Source: an uncultured Pelagibacteraceae bacterium (GTDB taxonomy: Bacteria; Pseudomonadota; Alphaproteobacteria; Pelagibacterales; Pelagibacteraceae). From it: DNA of 64,000 nucleotides. The stretch is from positions 1 to 64,000 of the forward strand of contig CACICY010000001.1 in NCBI GenBank assembly GCA_902585265.1, in the 5' to 3' direction. The position numbers and the translations under genes are program-made. Of this stretch, positions 18,239-26,877 are shown piece after piece. The notes below the pieces were generated by a model, which saw nothing but the letters and a program-made list of their open reading frames with translations, ran no database searches and was not told the DNA's origin. Every line of letters starts with the position of its first letter. The first letter of the stretch is position 1.

Positions 18239-19477
18239 TTATCTTTCAGACCACTTAGGAATTGGGTGAATTAATTCTGCTGAAGCCCATTTTAATGGAG
18301 CTACAACTTTATTTTCACATTTTCCTGCATCGTCACACATAACTTGGAACAATACCATTGGTTTGTCAACATTTTGACCACCTTCTGCAAATTTGATATT
18401 TCCATAGAATGTTTGCATATTAGTATCAGCAAGTGCGTCTCTTACTTTCTTTTGATCAAAAGAATTTGCTCTTTCAAATGCATCTTTAAAAACTAACAAA
18501 GCAGCTGAAGACTCTGCTGATTGATATGGCGGATCATAACCAAATAATTTTTCAAAGTCTGCAGCGTATGTCATGCCATCTTTGAAGAAATCATCTTTAT
18601 AAGTTAATGTTTTATGCCATTGAGATGCACATAAAGCGTACTGTGAGTTCTTGCCATGTTGCTTAGATAATTTAGCAGCATCACAGTGTGTCATTGCTAA
18701 CATTGGAACGTCAACTTTCATTTCAGCAATTTGTCTAATAGCTGTTAATGCACCTTTTGTGTGTCCAGATACAACTAAAACATCTGGTTTAACAGCTTTA
18801 ACTTTTGCTAAAGTTGCAGCCATGTCATTTAGCTCTTTTGGAAGTTTATCATCAATTATAATTTTAGATCCAGTTCTCTCTGCAGCATCTAAAATACCTA
18901 ATCTAACGTCTTGTGAAAATGCATCTTGCTCAAAAGCTTGAGCTATTCTTACACCTTTTCCACCGTTTAACTCCACAGCTGTTTCAATCGCAACATCTAA
19001 ATATAAGTTCGCTGGCGCAAGCACTGCGAATAAATATTTATAACCCTTTGTAAACAAAGATCTTGATGCACCATTAGCCTCAACCATTGGAACACCATAT
19101 TTCTCTGTTACAGGTGCAATTGCTTTCGTTAAACCTGAACTATAAGGTCCAAGCATAAACTCAACACCATCTTGTGAAATTAATCTTTCTGCAAGTTGCG
19201 CTGCTCTTTTAGGATTTGACTCATCATCATAATAGATAATATCAAACTTATAAGTTTTTCCTCCAACTTTAATACCACCCATGTCGTTAATTCTGTCAAC
19301 GGCCATATTGTAACCATTTTGAGTATGAACTCCATTAGATGAATATTTTCCAGTTAAAGAAATTGCAGCACCTAAAATAATTTTATCTCCAACAACTTTT
19401 GCTAAAGAAACAACTGAAGTTGAGAATAAAATTGCTATTGCAGAAACAAATGTAATTATAATGTTTTTAATTTTCAT
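18239..19477 (-). CDS. Amino-acid (branched-chain-type) ABC transporter substrate-binding protein
   Basis: A 412-aa periplasmic binding protein with a signal peptide (MKIKNIIITFVSAIAILFS..., cleavage near residue 26 after SLA). The mature protein begins with the family pattern IILGAAISLTGKYSSNG and contains YYDDESNPKRAAQLAERLI and MLGPYSSGLTKAI, hallmarks of type-I LivK-like receptors. It is the first gene of the second transporter unit, preceded by a GAGG-type ribosome-binding site (AGGAG). It has a clear terminator after it. The ligand is not known. Confidence 0.92.
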   Translation of the reverse strand: MKIKNIIITFVSAIAILFSTSVVSLAKVVGDKIILGAAISLTGKYSSNGVHTQNGYNMAVDRINDMGGIKVGGKTYKFDIIYYDDESNPKRAAQLAERLISQDGVEFMLGPYSSGLTKAIAPVTEKYGVPMVEANGASRSLFTKGYKYLFAVLAPANLYLDVAIETAVELNGGKGVRIAQAFEQDAFSQDVRLGILDAAERTGSKIIIDDKLPKELNDMAATLAKVKAVKPDVLVVSGHTKGALTAIRQIAEMKVDVPMLAMTHCDAAKLSKQHGKNSQYALCASQWHKTLTYKDDFFKDGMTYAADFEKLFGYDPPYQSAESSAALLVFKDAFERANSFDQKKVRDALADTNMQTFYGNIKFAEGGQNVDKPMVLFQVMCDDAGKCENKVVAPLKWASAELIHPIPKWSER

Positions 19478-19565
19478 TTATCTCCTCTTTATTATTAATT
19501 AATTTAAACCTTATTAAACTAAGAAATTAATTTTTTTGCAAGTAACAGTAGTATCGCATTAAAGA

Positions 19566-20180
19566 CTAATATTGTTGCATAAATGCAATTATTGCTGCAA
19601 TTACAATTAAAACGCACGCAGAAATTGTGTTTATAATTTTTGCATTAGCTTTAACCCAGATAATCATTTTATTTGCTAGAATGGCGTAACCGATTAAAGA
19701 TAAAAAATCTAAAATTACATATGTAGTTATTAAAATAATGAATTGAGCAACATAATTAGAGTTGAAATCAATAAATTGTGGAAAAATAAAAGGAAAAAAC
19801 ATCCAAGCTTTAGGGCTTGTTCCGGCAACTAAAAAACCATCTTTATAAAAAGATAAAAAAGTTTTTTCTGATTTTTTATCAGAGTTTATACTTTTTGGTC
19901 GAGATTTATAAATATCATAAGCAAGATATAGAATATAAATTATTCCTATCCACTTAATTGTATTAAGCAATTTAAGATTATCCGAAATAAATGAGCCAAT
20001 AACAAATATAACAAGAGTTGCTTGAATAATATTTGCAGTAACATCCCCTAATGCTGTCCATACACATTTCTTAACTCCATAATTCATTGAATATGAAATA
20101 ATTACAATCCTTGGTGTTCCAGGAGTAATAAACATAAAGAGAATAATTTGTAGAAAAAGGAAATAGTTTAATGGGAGCAT
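19566..20180 (-). CDS. LysE/RhtB-family amino-acid exporter
   Basis: A 204-aa membrane protein with six hydrophobic segments of the LysE/RhtB type: FITPGTPRIVIISYSMNYGVKKCVWTALGD carries the PGP-like and G..G........G.. signatures, and GTSPKAWMFFPFIFPQFI is the conserved mid-protein NPK-like motif. Its start codon is directly preceded by a long inverted repeat (20181-20237), which may control its translation or transcription. The substrate is unknown. Confidence 0.85.
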   Translation of the reverse strand: MLPLNYFLFLQIILFMFITPGTPRIVIISYSMNYGVKKCVWTALGDVTANIIQATLVIFVIGSFISDNLKLLNTIKWIGIIYILYLAYDIYKSRPKSINSDKKSEKTFLSFYKDGFLVAGTSPKAWMFFPFIFPQFIDFNSNYVAQFIILITTYVILDFLSLIGYAILANKMIIWVKANAKIINTISACVLIVIAAIIAFMQQY

Positions 20181-20237
20181 TTTAGGATAGTCCTAAAAAA
20201 CCGGGAGCTAAAGATGGCTAGATAGGACTATCTAAAA
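20181..20237 (-). promoter_or_regulatory. Long inverted repeat abutting the LysE-type start codon
   Basis: Read on the minus strand, TTTTAG-ATAGTCCTA (20224-20238) pairs with TAGGACTAT-C-CTAAAA (20180-20195) to give a 15-bp stem with one bulge. The stem ends at the ATG and covers the only AGGA-like ribosome-binding stretch. Each arm is also a small palindrome in DNA (TAGGATAGTCCTA and GATAGGACTATC), so a pair of repressor or activator operators is an alternative reading. Confidence 0.55.
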
Positions 20238-20300
20238 GTGATAATATCATAGGCATTAAAATTTGCATTAAAATTTATTTAAAGTTTTGCTGAAAAATCT

Positions 20301-20600
20301 ATGAAAAAAAGTCACAGGCCTACAACCAAAGTCAAAAATCCTGAGCCAAAACCAGGAAGTCCAGACTGGGTCATCTGGGCAGCATGGGCTGACAGAATTA
20401 CATTCGAGGAAATAGAAAAAAAAACAGGCAAAACTGAAGCCGATGTAATTAAGATAATGAGAAGAAATCTCAAACCCTCATCTTTCAGGTTATGGAGAAA
20501 AAGAGTAAATTCACAAAGTATTAAACATAGAAAAAAATTTGAATATTCAAGAAAACAAATAAGAGTAAAAATTAAGAAAAATGAAATTCTTAACTGGTAA
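20301..20600 (+). CDS. TIGR03643/DUF2805 family protein
   Basis: A 99-aa basic protein. The central block SPDWVIWAAWADRITFEEIEKKTGKTEADVIKIMRRNLKPSSFRLWRKRV is the complete TIGR03643 (DUF2805) family pattern: a W-rich segment, a helix-turn-helix-like stretch (EEIEKKTGKTEADVIKIMR) and a basic tail. It is cytosolic and small enough to bind nucleic acid, but no function is established. It precedes the glutaredoxin gene by 28 bp on the same strand. Confidence 0.85.
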   Translation: MKKSHRPTTKVKNPEPKPGSPDWVIWAAWADRITFEEIEKKTGKTEADVIKIMRRNLKPSSFRLWRKRVNSQSIKHRKKFEYSRKQIRVKIKKNEILNW

Positions 20601-20628
20601 ATTTAAAAAATATAATTATATCTAGATT

Positions 20629-20883
20629 ATGAAAAATATTACTATGTACTCAGGCCCAATGTGTGCTTTTTGTGATGCAGCAAAAAGGTTACTGAATAGA
20701 AATAATCTTGAATATAAAGTTATTGATGTATCTACGGGTCCAGAGCTTAGAGATGAAATGATACAAAAAGCTAATGGAAGAAGAACAATACCTCAAATTT
20801 TTTTTAATGATGAACATATTGGTGGTTATCAAGAACTTAGAGATCTAGAAAAAAATGGTACTTTAGAAGCATCTTTAAAGTAA
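20629..20883 (+). CDS. grxC: Glutaredoxin 3 (GrxC-type)
   Basis: An 84-aa dithiol glutaredoxin. The active site is C12-A-F-C15 (family usually CPYC), followed by the cis-proline TIPQIFFND segment and the GGYQEL glutathione-binding motif. It reduces protein disulfides and glutathione mixed disulfides in the cytosol. It ends 1 bp before the convergent DUF1479 gene. Confidence 0.95.
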   Translation: MKNITMYSGPMCAFCDAAKRLLNRNNLEYKVIDVSTGPELRDEMIQKANGRRTIPQIFFNDEHIGGYQELRDLEKNGTLEASLK

Positions 20884-20884
20884 A

Positions 20885-22120
20885 TTAATTCCAATCAACT
20901 AAACCTAATTGTTTTTTAGCTAGTTCACTTAAATCATTAATTGTAACTCTATCTTTATAATTTACTTCATAATCTTCAGCAGCAAAATCAGGTGGACTTT
21001 TACCTTCAATAAATTTTTTTGATTGTTTTTTTATGTAATCAATATTTTTTTTACAGTATGGAGTTGCACCCACATAAATAACATTTGAAAAAGTTTTACC
21101 CATATGTTTTTCCTCAACAGCATGCACAACGTCAGGGTGCCACCAAATAGTATCTCCAGGATACATTTTGGGAATTGAAATTAAACCTTCTAATAATAAG
21201 CTATGATATTTTTCATTTATTGATAAAGCTTTTCCTGCTTTTGAACCGCATAACTCGTTTTCAGGCACATCATCTAGCAAAGCTCTTGTTAAAACATATG
21301 CCATTCCTTTGGCAATAGGAATTAATTGTAAAGTTCCATCATTTGGACCTTGTTCTGTTAAGGCTGTCCATCCTTGGAATGTTCTAAATACATGCGCTAC
21401 TGCAGGTGACTCAAATTCAATTGTTTCATCTCTATATTTAGCATCAAACGGATTATAATTTTCGAAATTATCTGAAAAAATATAATTATAAATTTTTTGA
21501 TATGCTTTATCTGTCCATCTTTCAATTGACCCAGCATCACAATGTGGGGATAAACCTAAGGTATCGTCTCCTGGTTCTCTTCTTCTCACTCGATCTGCGT
21601 AAACAAGTTCTCTATTTGGATCAAATACATTTTTACCCTCATAATTATAGTTCCAAAGATTATTTAACCATTTTTTAACAGTTTCCATTTCTTTAGAATG
21701 TCTAATTTCCGATTGAGCTTTAGACCAATACAATCCAAAAATTTGGGGTTTCCCTGATTTTAAGTCGCTAAAGTATTTGTCTATACCTATCTTTTTTTTT
21801 TGGTCTTTAAAATAATTATTTTCTAAGACATATTTATCTAAATCTTCATTTAATTCTCTAACCTTTTTTTTATCAAAAACATTTCTAATGATTACACAGC
21901 CACGCTTGAATACTTTATCTTTAATTATTTTTTGATCCTTAATAAAAATATCTTCAAATTCTATTTCTGGAATAACTGAGTCTTTTGACTCTTTAACTAT
22001 CGCAACTTCTTTTTGAATATATTTTTCAATTTTTTTAAAATTATTAACAAAGTTTTTTGATTTTTTTCTGAGCTTAATTTTTTCAGATATAATCTTATTT
22101 TGTATTTCTTTTAAATTCAT
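20885..22120 (-). CDS. DUF1479 (YbiU-like) putative Fe(II)/2-oxoglutarate dioxygenase-fold protein
   Basis: About 411 aa from the ATG at 22120; a TTG 15 bp upstream would add five residues. The sequence matches the DUF1479/YbiU family: a VFKRGCVIIRNVF segment opens the jelly-roll domain, SPHCDAGSIERW supplies the H-x-D metal pair, and YPGDTIWWHPDVVHAVE supplies the distal histidine. A long Lys-rich N-terminal helical region precedes the core. Family proteins are predicted oxygenases without a proven substrate. Convergent with grxC. Confidence 0.82.
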   Translation of the reverse strand: MNLKEIQNKIISEKIKLRKKSKNFVNNFKKIEKYIQKEVAIVKESKDSVIPEIEFEDIFIKDQKIIKDKVFKRGCVIIRNVFDKKKVRELNEDLDKYVLENNYFKDQKKKIGIDKYFSDLKSGKPQIFGLYWSKAQSEIRHSKEMETVKKWLNNLWNYNYEGKNVFDPNRELVYADRVRRREPGDDTLGLSPHCDAGSIERWTDKAYQKIYNYIFSDNFENYNPFDAKYRDETIEFESPAVAHVFRTFQGWTALTEQGPNDGTLQLIPIAKGMAYVLTRALLDDVPENELCGSKAGKALSINEKYHSLLLEGLISIPKMYPGDTIWWHPDVVHAVEEKHMGKTFSNVIYVGATPYCKKNIDYIKKQSKKFIEGKSPPDFAAEDYEVNYKDRVTINDLSELAKKQLGLVDWN

Positions 22121-22163
22121 AAAATAAAATATCAAATTTCTAGAAAAAAAATGAATTAAAATA

Positions 22164-22883
22164 TTAATTTATTGTAATGGTTACGTCTGGCTCCGCTGCA
22201 TACATACCAACACTTGCGTTTGCAGTGTCACAATCCTCCCCCATATTACCTACTGCTCCTAAAGCAGCACTAGTTCCAAAAGCAACAGTTACACTTGGTA
22301 TATTTCCTGGTTCCATTACAAATGTGCTTGCTAGCACTTGTCTGTATTGAAAGAATTCGTCACCCGCTGTGACAGTACCTGCAGTCTCAGTATCAGTTAG
22401 CGAAGTTAGGCTGTTTAATGCTGTACTGTGAGAAGTACCTGGCATCGCTGCATACAGAGTTGTAGAGCCAAGAGCACCCGAGTCCCCAGATCCTTCTGAG
22501 TTTACAGATGCTGTACCTGCAGTTCCAGCTTTTGTATAACAGGTGTTTCCTGCACTATCATCTACTGAACCCTTTAAGGTAAATGCTCTGTTCATAGTTA
22601 TTTGTATATAAGTATACGATGTTCCAAATTTTGCTGCTGACGCGTTACCCAAACTTGCGGCTGCAGATCCTGCAGTTGTATTAGCTATGTCAATATCTCC
22701 AGAATTTCCTGAATAAAGTGTAACTGGGTTATTGCATGAAGCTTGTGTGCTTGAACTATCACATAATTCAAGTTTTCTTATTTTTATTTTATATTCGGTT
22801 GCTTCACTTGTCGCCGCAATTGAGCTATTTGAGAAAATAAAAAATAAGAGTGTTAAAGTGACAAATATTTTTAAACTTTTCAT
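22164..22883 (-). CDS. Exported Ala/Ser/Thr/Gly-rich protein of unknown function
   Basis: About 239 aa from the ATG at 22883, which overlaps the upstream barrel gene by a few bases; an in-frame start 18 bp earlier is also possible. A signal peptide (MKSLKIFVTLTLLFFIFSNSSIAA) is evident. The mature protein is rich in Ala, Gly, Ser and Thr, poor in Lys, and carries a CDSSSTQASC cysteine pair plus three further Cys, consistent with an extracellular beta-rich protein with disulfides. The DNA is visibly more GC-rich than its neighbours. I do not recognise a family. Its position directly after a stand-alone outer-membrane barrel suggests it is a surface partner. Confidence 0.7.
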   Translation of the reverse strand: MKSLKIFVTLTLLFFIFSNSSIAATSEATEYKIKIRKLELCDSSSTQASCNNPVTLYSGNSGDIDIANTTAGSAAASLGNASAAKFGTSYTYIQITMNRAFTLKGSVDDSAGNTCYTKAGTAGTASVNSEGSGDSGALGSTTLYAAMPGTSHSTALNSLTSLTDTETAGTVTAGDEFFQYRQVLASTFVMEPGNIPSVTVAFGTSAALGAVGNMGEDCDTANASVGMYAAEPDVTITIN

Positions 22884-22884
22884 A

Positions 22885-23727
22885 TTACTTGCTTGTAACA
22901 ATTACAGCTCCTTGTATTTCAACAGTTAAATTATTACTTCTTCTAACTTTTTCTTTTAATTTTGTTTCTACATTTTCTTTTTCAAAGGCTAAATTTGAGA
23001 TAAATCCATCTTTTAGTGTATATTTTGTATCCCTTGGCGGATGAACAAAAGTTAGTTTATATGTGTACTCATCATCTACACCTGCATTATCACTAAAATC
23101 TCCTGAAATATCAAATTGCACAGATGGTGTAATCAACATCTCTAATGATAATTTATTACCTTCAGTATCACTGCTTGCCTTTTCTTTCTCCCACGAGTAA
23201 TTTTGCAAATTTAATTTAGACCAAGGCAAATAAGGAAGTTGACTAGTTAGATTTATCTCATAACCTGATAGAACTTGCTCTTCGTTACCATCTACAACCT
23301 CCATATTCGTTATTTTATGATAACTATTTGCGTTTAAGTCAAACATAGCACCTCTAGCTTCTATACCTATACTTCCTCTTTGATGACCTTCTAAGTCGTA
23401 ATCAAAGAAAGTATTTATTCCAAACATACTAGTTTTATAATCATTTAATGTTCGATAACCAAGACCTACATTTGTAATAAATCTATCTGATGAATTAATT
23501 TCCTGAGTATGAATACTAAATTGAGTAAAAAAATTTGAATACTCTGTTGAGTCAATATCTCTAACAGCTAAAATTTCTAAGTCAGGATTATCGTCCTCGT
23601 TAATCTGTATAGATGCTTCAGTATATCCATCGCCAGGAACTAAATTTACTAAAAATTGATTATCAGAAGATGAATTAGAGATTATTAAAAAAGAAAAACT
23701 TAGTATGAAAATTATTATTTTTTTCAT
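22885..23727 (-). CDS. Inverse-autotransporter (intimin/invasin-type) beta-barrel domain protein
   Basis: A 280-aa protein with a signal peptide (MKKIIIFILSFSFLIISNSSS). Residues about 90-160 carry the intimin/invasin barrel pattern: NVGLGYR..., then MFGINTFFDYDLEGHQRGSIGIEAR and then LNANSYHKIT, which matches the inverse-autotransporter beta domain (PF11924) signature of 'G.N.F.DYD...GH.R.G.G.E......L.AN.Y'. In classical members this barrel is followed by a long Ig-like passenger; here the protein ends soon after the barrel. It should insert in the outer membrane. The next gene encodes an exported protein that may replace the passenger (inference). Confidence 0.8.
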   Translation of the reverse strand: MKKIIIFILSFSFLIISNSSSDNQFLVNLVPGDGYTEASIQINEDDNPDLEILAVRDIDSTEYSNFFTQFSIHTQEINSSDRFITNVGLGYRTLNDYKTSMFGINTFFDYDLEGHQRGSIGIEARGAMFDLNANSYHKITNMEVVDGNEEQVLSGYEINLTSQLPYLPWSKLNLQNYSWEKEKASSDTEGNKLSLEMLITPSVQFDISGDFSDNAGVDDEYTYKLTFVHPPRDTKYTLKDGFISNLAFEKENVETKLKEKVRRSNNLTVEIQGAVIVTSK

Positions 23728-23766
23728 AACTTTTTATATATCTTAAAATACCTTAATAAAAGCTGA

Positions 23767-24135
23767 TTATTCTGCTTTAAAAACTAAGCAAACACCATTA
23801 TTACAATACCTTTTACCAGTTGGCTGTGGTCCATCATCGAATATATGTCCGTGGTGTCCACCACAATTTTTACAATGATATTCTGTTCTCGCGTATCCAA
23901 TATGATAATCAGTTTTTATTTCAAAAACATCAGGAAGTGATTCATAAAATGAAGGCCAACCAGAACCACTTTCATATTTAGTATTTGAGTCGAACAATTT
24001 TATTCCACAATTTGCACAATAATAACTCCCTTTTCTCTTTTCAAAATTTAGTTCACTAGAACCAGGAGGTTCTGTTGCTTCTTCAAATAATACTTTTTTT
24101 TGTTGGTCTGATAAATTTGGATTATTTTTTGTCAT
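23767..24135 (-). CDS. msrB: Peptide-methionine (R)-S-oxide reductase MsrB
   Basis: About 122 aa from the ATG at 24135; the longer open frame upstream overlaps the HDAC-like gene and lacks MsrB homology. Two zinc-binding C-x-x-C pairs (CANC and CKNC) flank the core, SGSGWPSFYE is the substrate loop, and the catalytic cysteine lies in GKRYCNNG. It reduces methionine-R-sulfoxide in proteins. The second half of the motif reads NNGVCL rather than the usual INSASL. There is a 14-bp overlap with the upstream gene, so the two are probably cotranscribed. Confidence 0.93.
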   Translation of the reverse strand: MTKNNPNLSDQQKKVLFEEATEPPGSSELNFEKRKGSYYCANCGIKLFDSNTKYESGSGWPSFYESLPDVFEIKTDYHIGYARTEYHCKNCGGHHGHIFDDGPQPTGKRYCNNGVCLVFKAE

Positions 24136-25027
24136 ATAAATATTTAGCACAATTTTTATGTAAACTTGAGTGCAATTCAACAAGTTTTTTAAAATCTTTA
24201 TTATAACCGCCACCTAAAACTCCGCAAATAGGAATTCTTCTTTCGAAAAAGTTTCTAATAACCATGTTGTCTCTCTTATTTATGCCTATGTCAGAAATTT
24301 TTAACTTGCCTAATCTATCACCTAAATGAATATCAACTCCTGCAATATAAAATACAAAATCAAAATTAAAATCGTTTAAAAAAATCAAATTTTTTTTTAA
24401 AATATCTAAGTATTGTACATCTTCCATGTCTTGTTCGAGCTCAACATCTAAATCACTTTTTGATTTTATTGGAGGGTAATTTACTTTTGAGTGCATGCTA
24501 AAAGTAAAAACATTATTTTCATTTTTAAATATTTCTGCATTTCCATTTCCCTGGTGAACATCTAGATCAAGAATGAGAATTTTATTAGCTAATCCTCTGT
24601 TCAAAAGATATTTTGCAGCAACTGCTACATCGTTAAAAACACAAAAACCAGCTCCCTCGTCATAAATAGCATGATGACTTCCACCAGCTGTGTTACAAGC
24701 TATTCCATAATTTATTGCTAATTTAGAGGCCAATACCGTTCCGCCTGTTGCAACTAAAGATCTTCTGACCACACTATCAACTAAAGGAAACCCTATTTTT
24801 TTAACCAATCTTTGCTCTAATGTTTTATTTTTAATTTTAAAAATATACTCCTCCGAGTGAACTTCTTTTAGTGTATCTACTGAGCATGGATCAGGTTTAT
24901 AAAACTTCTTAACTACCTTTTCTTTTTTTAGAAAACTTGCTAATTCACCAAACTTTTTAATTGGAAATTTATTATCATCACCAATTTTTGCTTCATAATC
25001 AGGGTGATTTACAACTGGTAATTCCAC
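24122..25027 (-). CDS. Histone-deacetylase-family (AcuC/AphA-like) amidohydrolase
   Basis: A 301-aa member of the arginase/deacetylase fold. The catalytic His pair is H118-H119 (GSHHAIYDEGAGFCVFND), zinc ligands D156 and H158 lie in ILDLDVHQGNG, and the third ligand is in the YIAGVDIH segment. Bacterial relatives deacetylate acetyl-CoA synthetase, acetylpolyamines or other acylated amines. The gene starts 1 bp after the dehydrogenase gene ends. The substrate is not deducible. Confidence 0.88.
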   Translation of the reverse strand: MELPVVNHPDYEAKIGDDNKFPIKKFGELASFLKKEKVVKKFYKPDPCSVDTLKEVHSEEYIFKIKNKTLEQRLVKKIGFPLVDSVVRRSLVATGGTVLASKLAINYGIACNTAGGSHHAIYDEGAGFCVFNDVAVAAKYLLNRGLANKILILDLDVHQGNGNAEIFKNENNVFTFSMHSKVNYPPIKSKSDLDVELEQDMEDVQYLDILKKNLIFLNDFNFDFVFYIAGVDIHLGDRLGKLKISDIGINKRDNMVIRNFFERRIPICGVLGGGYNKDFKKLVELHSSLHKNCAKYLYDKK

Positions 25028-25028
25028 T

Positions 25029-25979
25029 TTACTTTATTTCTCGAATAGGCTTACCAGCAACATAGGCTTCTAAATTCTCAATCATTTGAGTATAGAAAAT
25101 AGAATAATTTTCAGCTGTGACGTAGCCTAAGTGTGGAAGCAAAAGTGCGTTAGGCACAAATCTCAATTTATGACTACTGGGCAGAGGTTCTTTATGATAA
25201 ACATCAATACCAGCTCCAGCAATTACATTAGTTGAAAGAGCTATAATTAGATCATCTTCGTTAACAATTGGACCTCTTGATGTATTAATTAGAAAAGCAG
25301 ATTTTTTCATTTTATCAAATTCAGCAAGTTTTATACAATCCTTGTATCTTTCTCCTCCTTGGACATGAATTGATATAAAGTCTGAATTTTGAATAAGATC
25401 CTCTTTATTAGATGGTAAAACATCAAGTTCTTTACACTTATCTAGACTTAAGTTTTCACTCCATGCCATTACTTGCATACCAAATGCTTTTCCAATTTTG
25501 GCAACTTGAGATCCAACTTTTCCTAAACCAATAAGGCCCAGAATTTTTCCTTTTAATTCAACGCCCACTGTTGTCTGCCAATAACCTTGGTACATATTAT
25601 CAACTTCTACCTTAATATTTCTAGCTAGCCCTAAAATTAACGCCCATGTTAATTCACAGGTAGGGTTTGAGTTAATTTCTGTTCCAGTAACAACAATTTT
25701 AGCTTTTTTTGTTGCCTCAAGATCTATGGCTTTATTTCTCATTCCGCTTGTAGAAATGTATTTTAGTTTTTTCAAACTTTTAATAAGGTTTGAAGTAATT
25801 GATGTTCTTTCTCTCATAATAAACAGAGCTTCAAATTCTTTTAATTTTTCTATGGCATCATCCTCGTTTTCAAAAGGTTCACTGAAAATCTCAATATCAA
25901 ACTTTGATGAAAGATTTTTCAAATCTATAAATTCTTGAGCAACGTTTTGATAATCGTCTAAAATAGCTACCTTAAGCAT
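25029..25979 (-). CDS. D-2-hydroxyacid dehydrogenase family protein
   Basis: About 316 aa from the ATG at 25979 (MLKVAILDDYQ, the usual family N terminus); the frame is open upstream into the previous gene. The NAD-binding motif is GLIGLGKVGSQVA, the substrate arginine is in NTSRGPIV, the Glu is in the DVYHKEPLP segment and the catalytic His is in LLPHLGYVT. It interconverts a 2-keto acid and a D-2-hydroxy acid. It overlaps the end of the DMT permease gene by 8 bp. Confidence 0.88.
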   Translation of the reverse strand: MLKVAILDDYQNVAQEFIDLKNLSSKFDIEIFSEPFENEDDAIEKLKEFEALFIMRERTSITSNLIKSLKKLKYISTSGMRNKAIDLEATKKAKIVVTGTEINSNPTCELTWALILGLARNIKVEVDNMYQGYWQTTVGVELKGKILGLIGLGKVGSQVAKIGKAFGMQVMAWSENLSLDKCKELDVLPSNKEDLIQNSDFISIHVQGGERYKDCIKLAEFDKMKKSAFLINTSRGPIVNEDDLIIALSTNVIAGAGIDVYHKEPLPSSHKLRFVPNALLLPHLGYVTAENYSIFYTQMIENLEAYVAGKPIREIK

Positions 25980-26877
25980 TTTGAGTTTTTTTATTCGAAA
26001 TTGTAATACCAGCAATTATAAAAATTGCACCTAAGAAATGATAAAATAAAATTTTTTCTTTGAAAATTATCATAGCCATTATTGCACCTAGAATTGGCAT
26101 CAAATGAAGAAAAACTCCAGATCTATTAGCCCCAATAAGTTTTACACCTTTTATCCAAAACAGGAATGAGATTAAACCAGGGAAAAAAACAACATAGAAT
26201 AAAACTAAATAAAAAGAAGATTGTAATTTGATTACACTGCCCAAACTATAATCAATAAAATACATCGGAATAAGAAAAATAACTCCAAATGTAATAACAA
26301 CCTGCAGAAGAGAAATTGGGGATAGATTGAATTCCTTTTTTTTCAGAAGCGCTGAATAAAGAGACCATGCAAACATTGCAATTAATGCAAAAATGTCTCC
26401 TTTGTTAAATGACAAATTTAATAAATTATTTAAATTTGCTTTTGTTATTATAAACAAAACACCTGTAAGTGAGAGAAATACTCCTATTATTTGAAATGAA
26501 TTTGTTTTTTCAATTTTAAGTAAGAATGAAAATAATATAATCATAACTGGTACTGTTGAAATCATAAGTACTCCAGTAATAACTTGAGTATGTCTCAGAG
26601 AGTAAAAAAGGGCTGAATTAAAAACAGTCACAGCCAAAATTCCCAATAATGAAAATAAAAAAATATTATCTAATATAATTTTTTGGTTATTTAATAATTC
26701 TTTATAAGTGAATGGAAGCAAAACTAACCAAGCCAAAAACCATCTATAAAAATTTAATGATATCGGAGGAATATCAATAATGCTTGCAGCTTTTCCTACT
26801 ATAAAGTTGCCTGCCCAAAATAAACAAGCTAAAACCAAATATAGAGAGGCTAAATATAAAGGGCTAAGTGTTTTCAT
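25972..26877 (-). CDS. EamA/DMT-family permease
   Basis: A 301-aa protein of about ten membrane helices with the twofold EamA repeat; the CLFWAGNFIVGKAA segment is the typical first helix. It overlaps the indolepyruvate oxidoreductase gene upstream by 14 bp and the dehydrogenase gene downstream by 8 bp, so it sits inside a catabolic gene run and may handle its substrates or products. The substrate is unknown. Confidence 0.85.
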   Translation of the reverse strand: MKTLSPLYLASLYLVLACLFWAGNFIVGKAASIIDIPPISLNFYRWFLAWLVLLPFTYKELLNNQKIILDNIFLFSLLGILAVTVFNSALFYSLRHTQVITGVLMISTVPVMIILFSFLLKIEKTNSFQIIGVFLSLTGVLFIITKANLNNLLNLSFNKGDIFALIAMFAWSLYSALLKKKEFNLSPISLLQVVITFGVIFLIPMYFIDYSLGSVIKLQSSFYLVLFYVVFFPGLISFLFWIKGVKLIGANRSGVFLHLMPILGAIMAMIIFKEKILFYHFLGAIFIIAGITISNKKTQNA

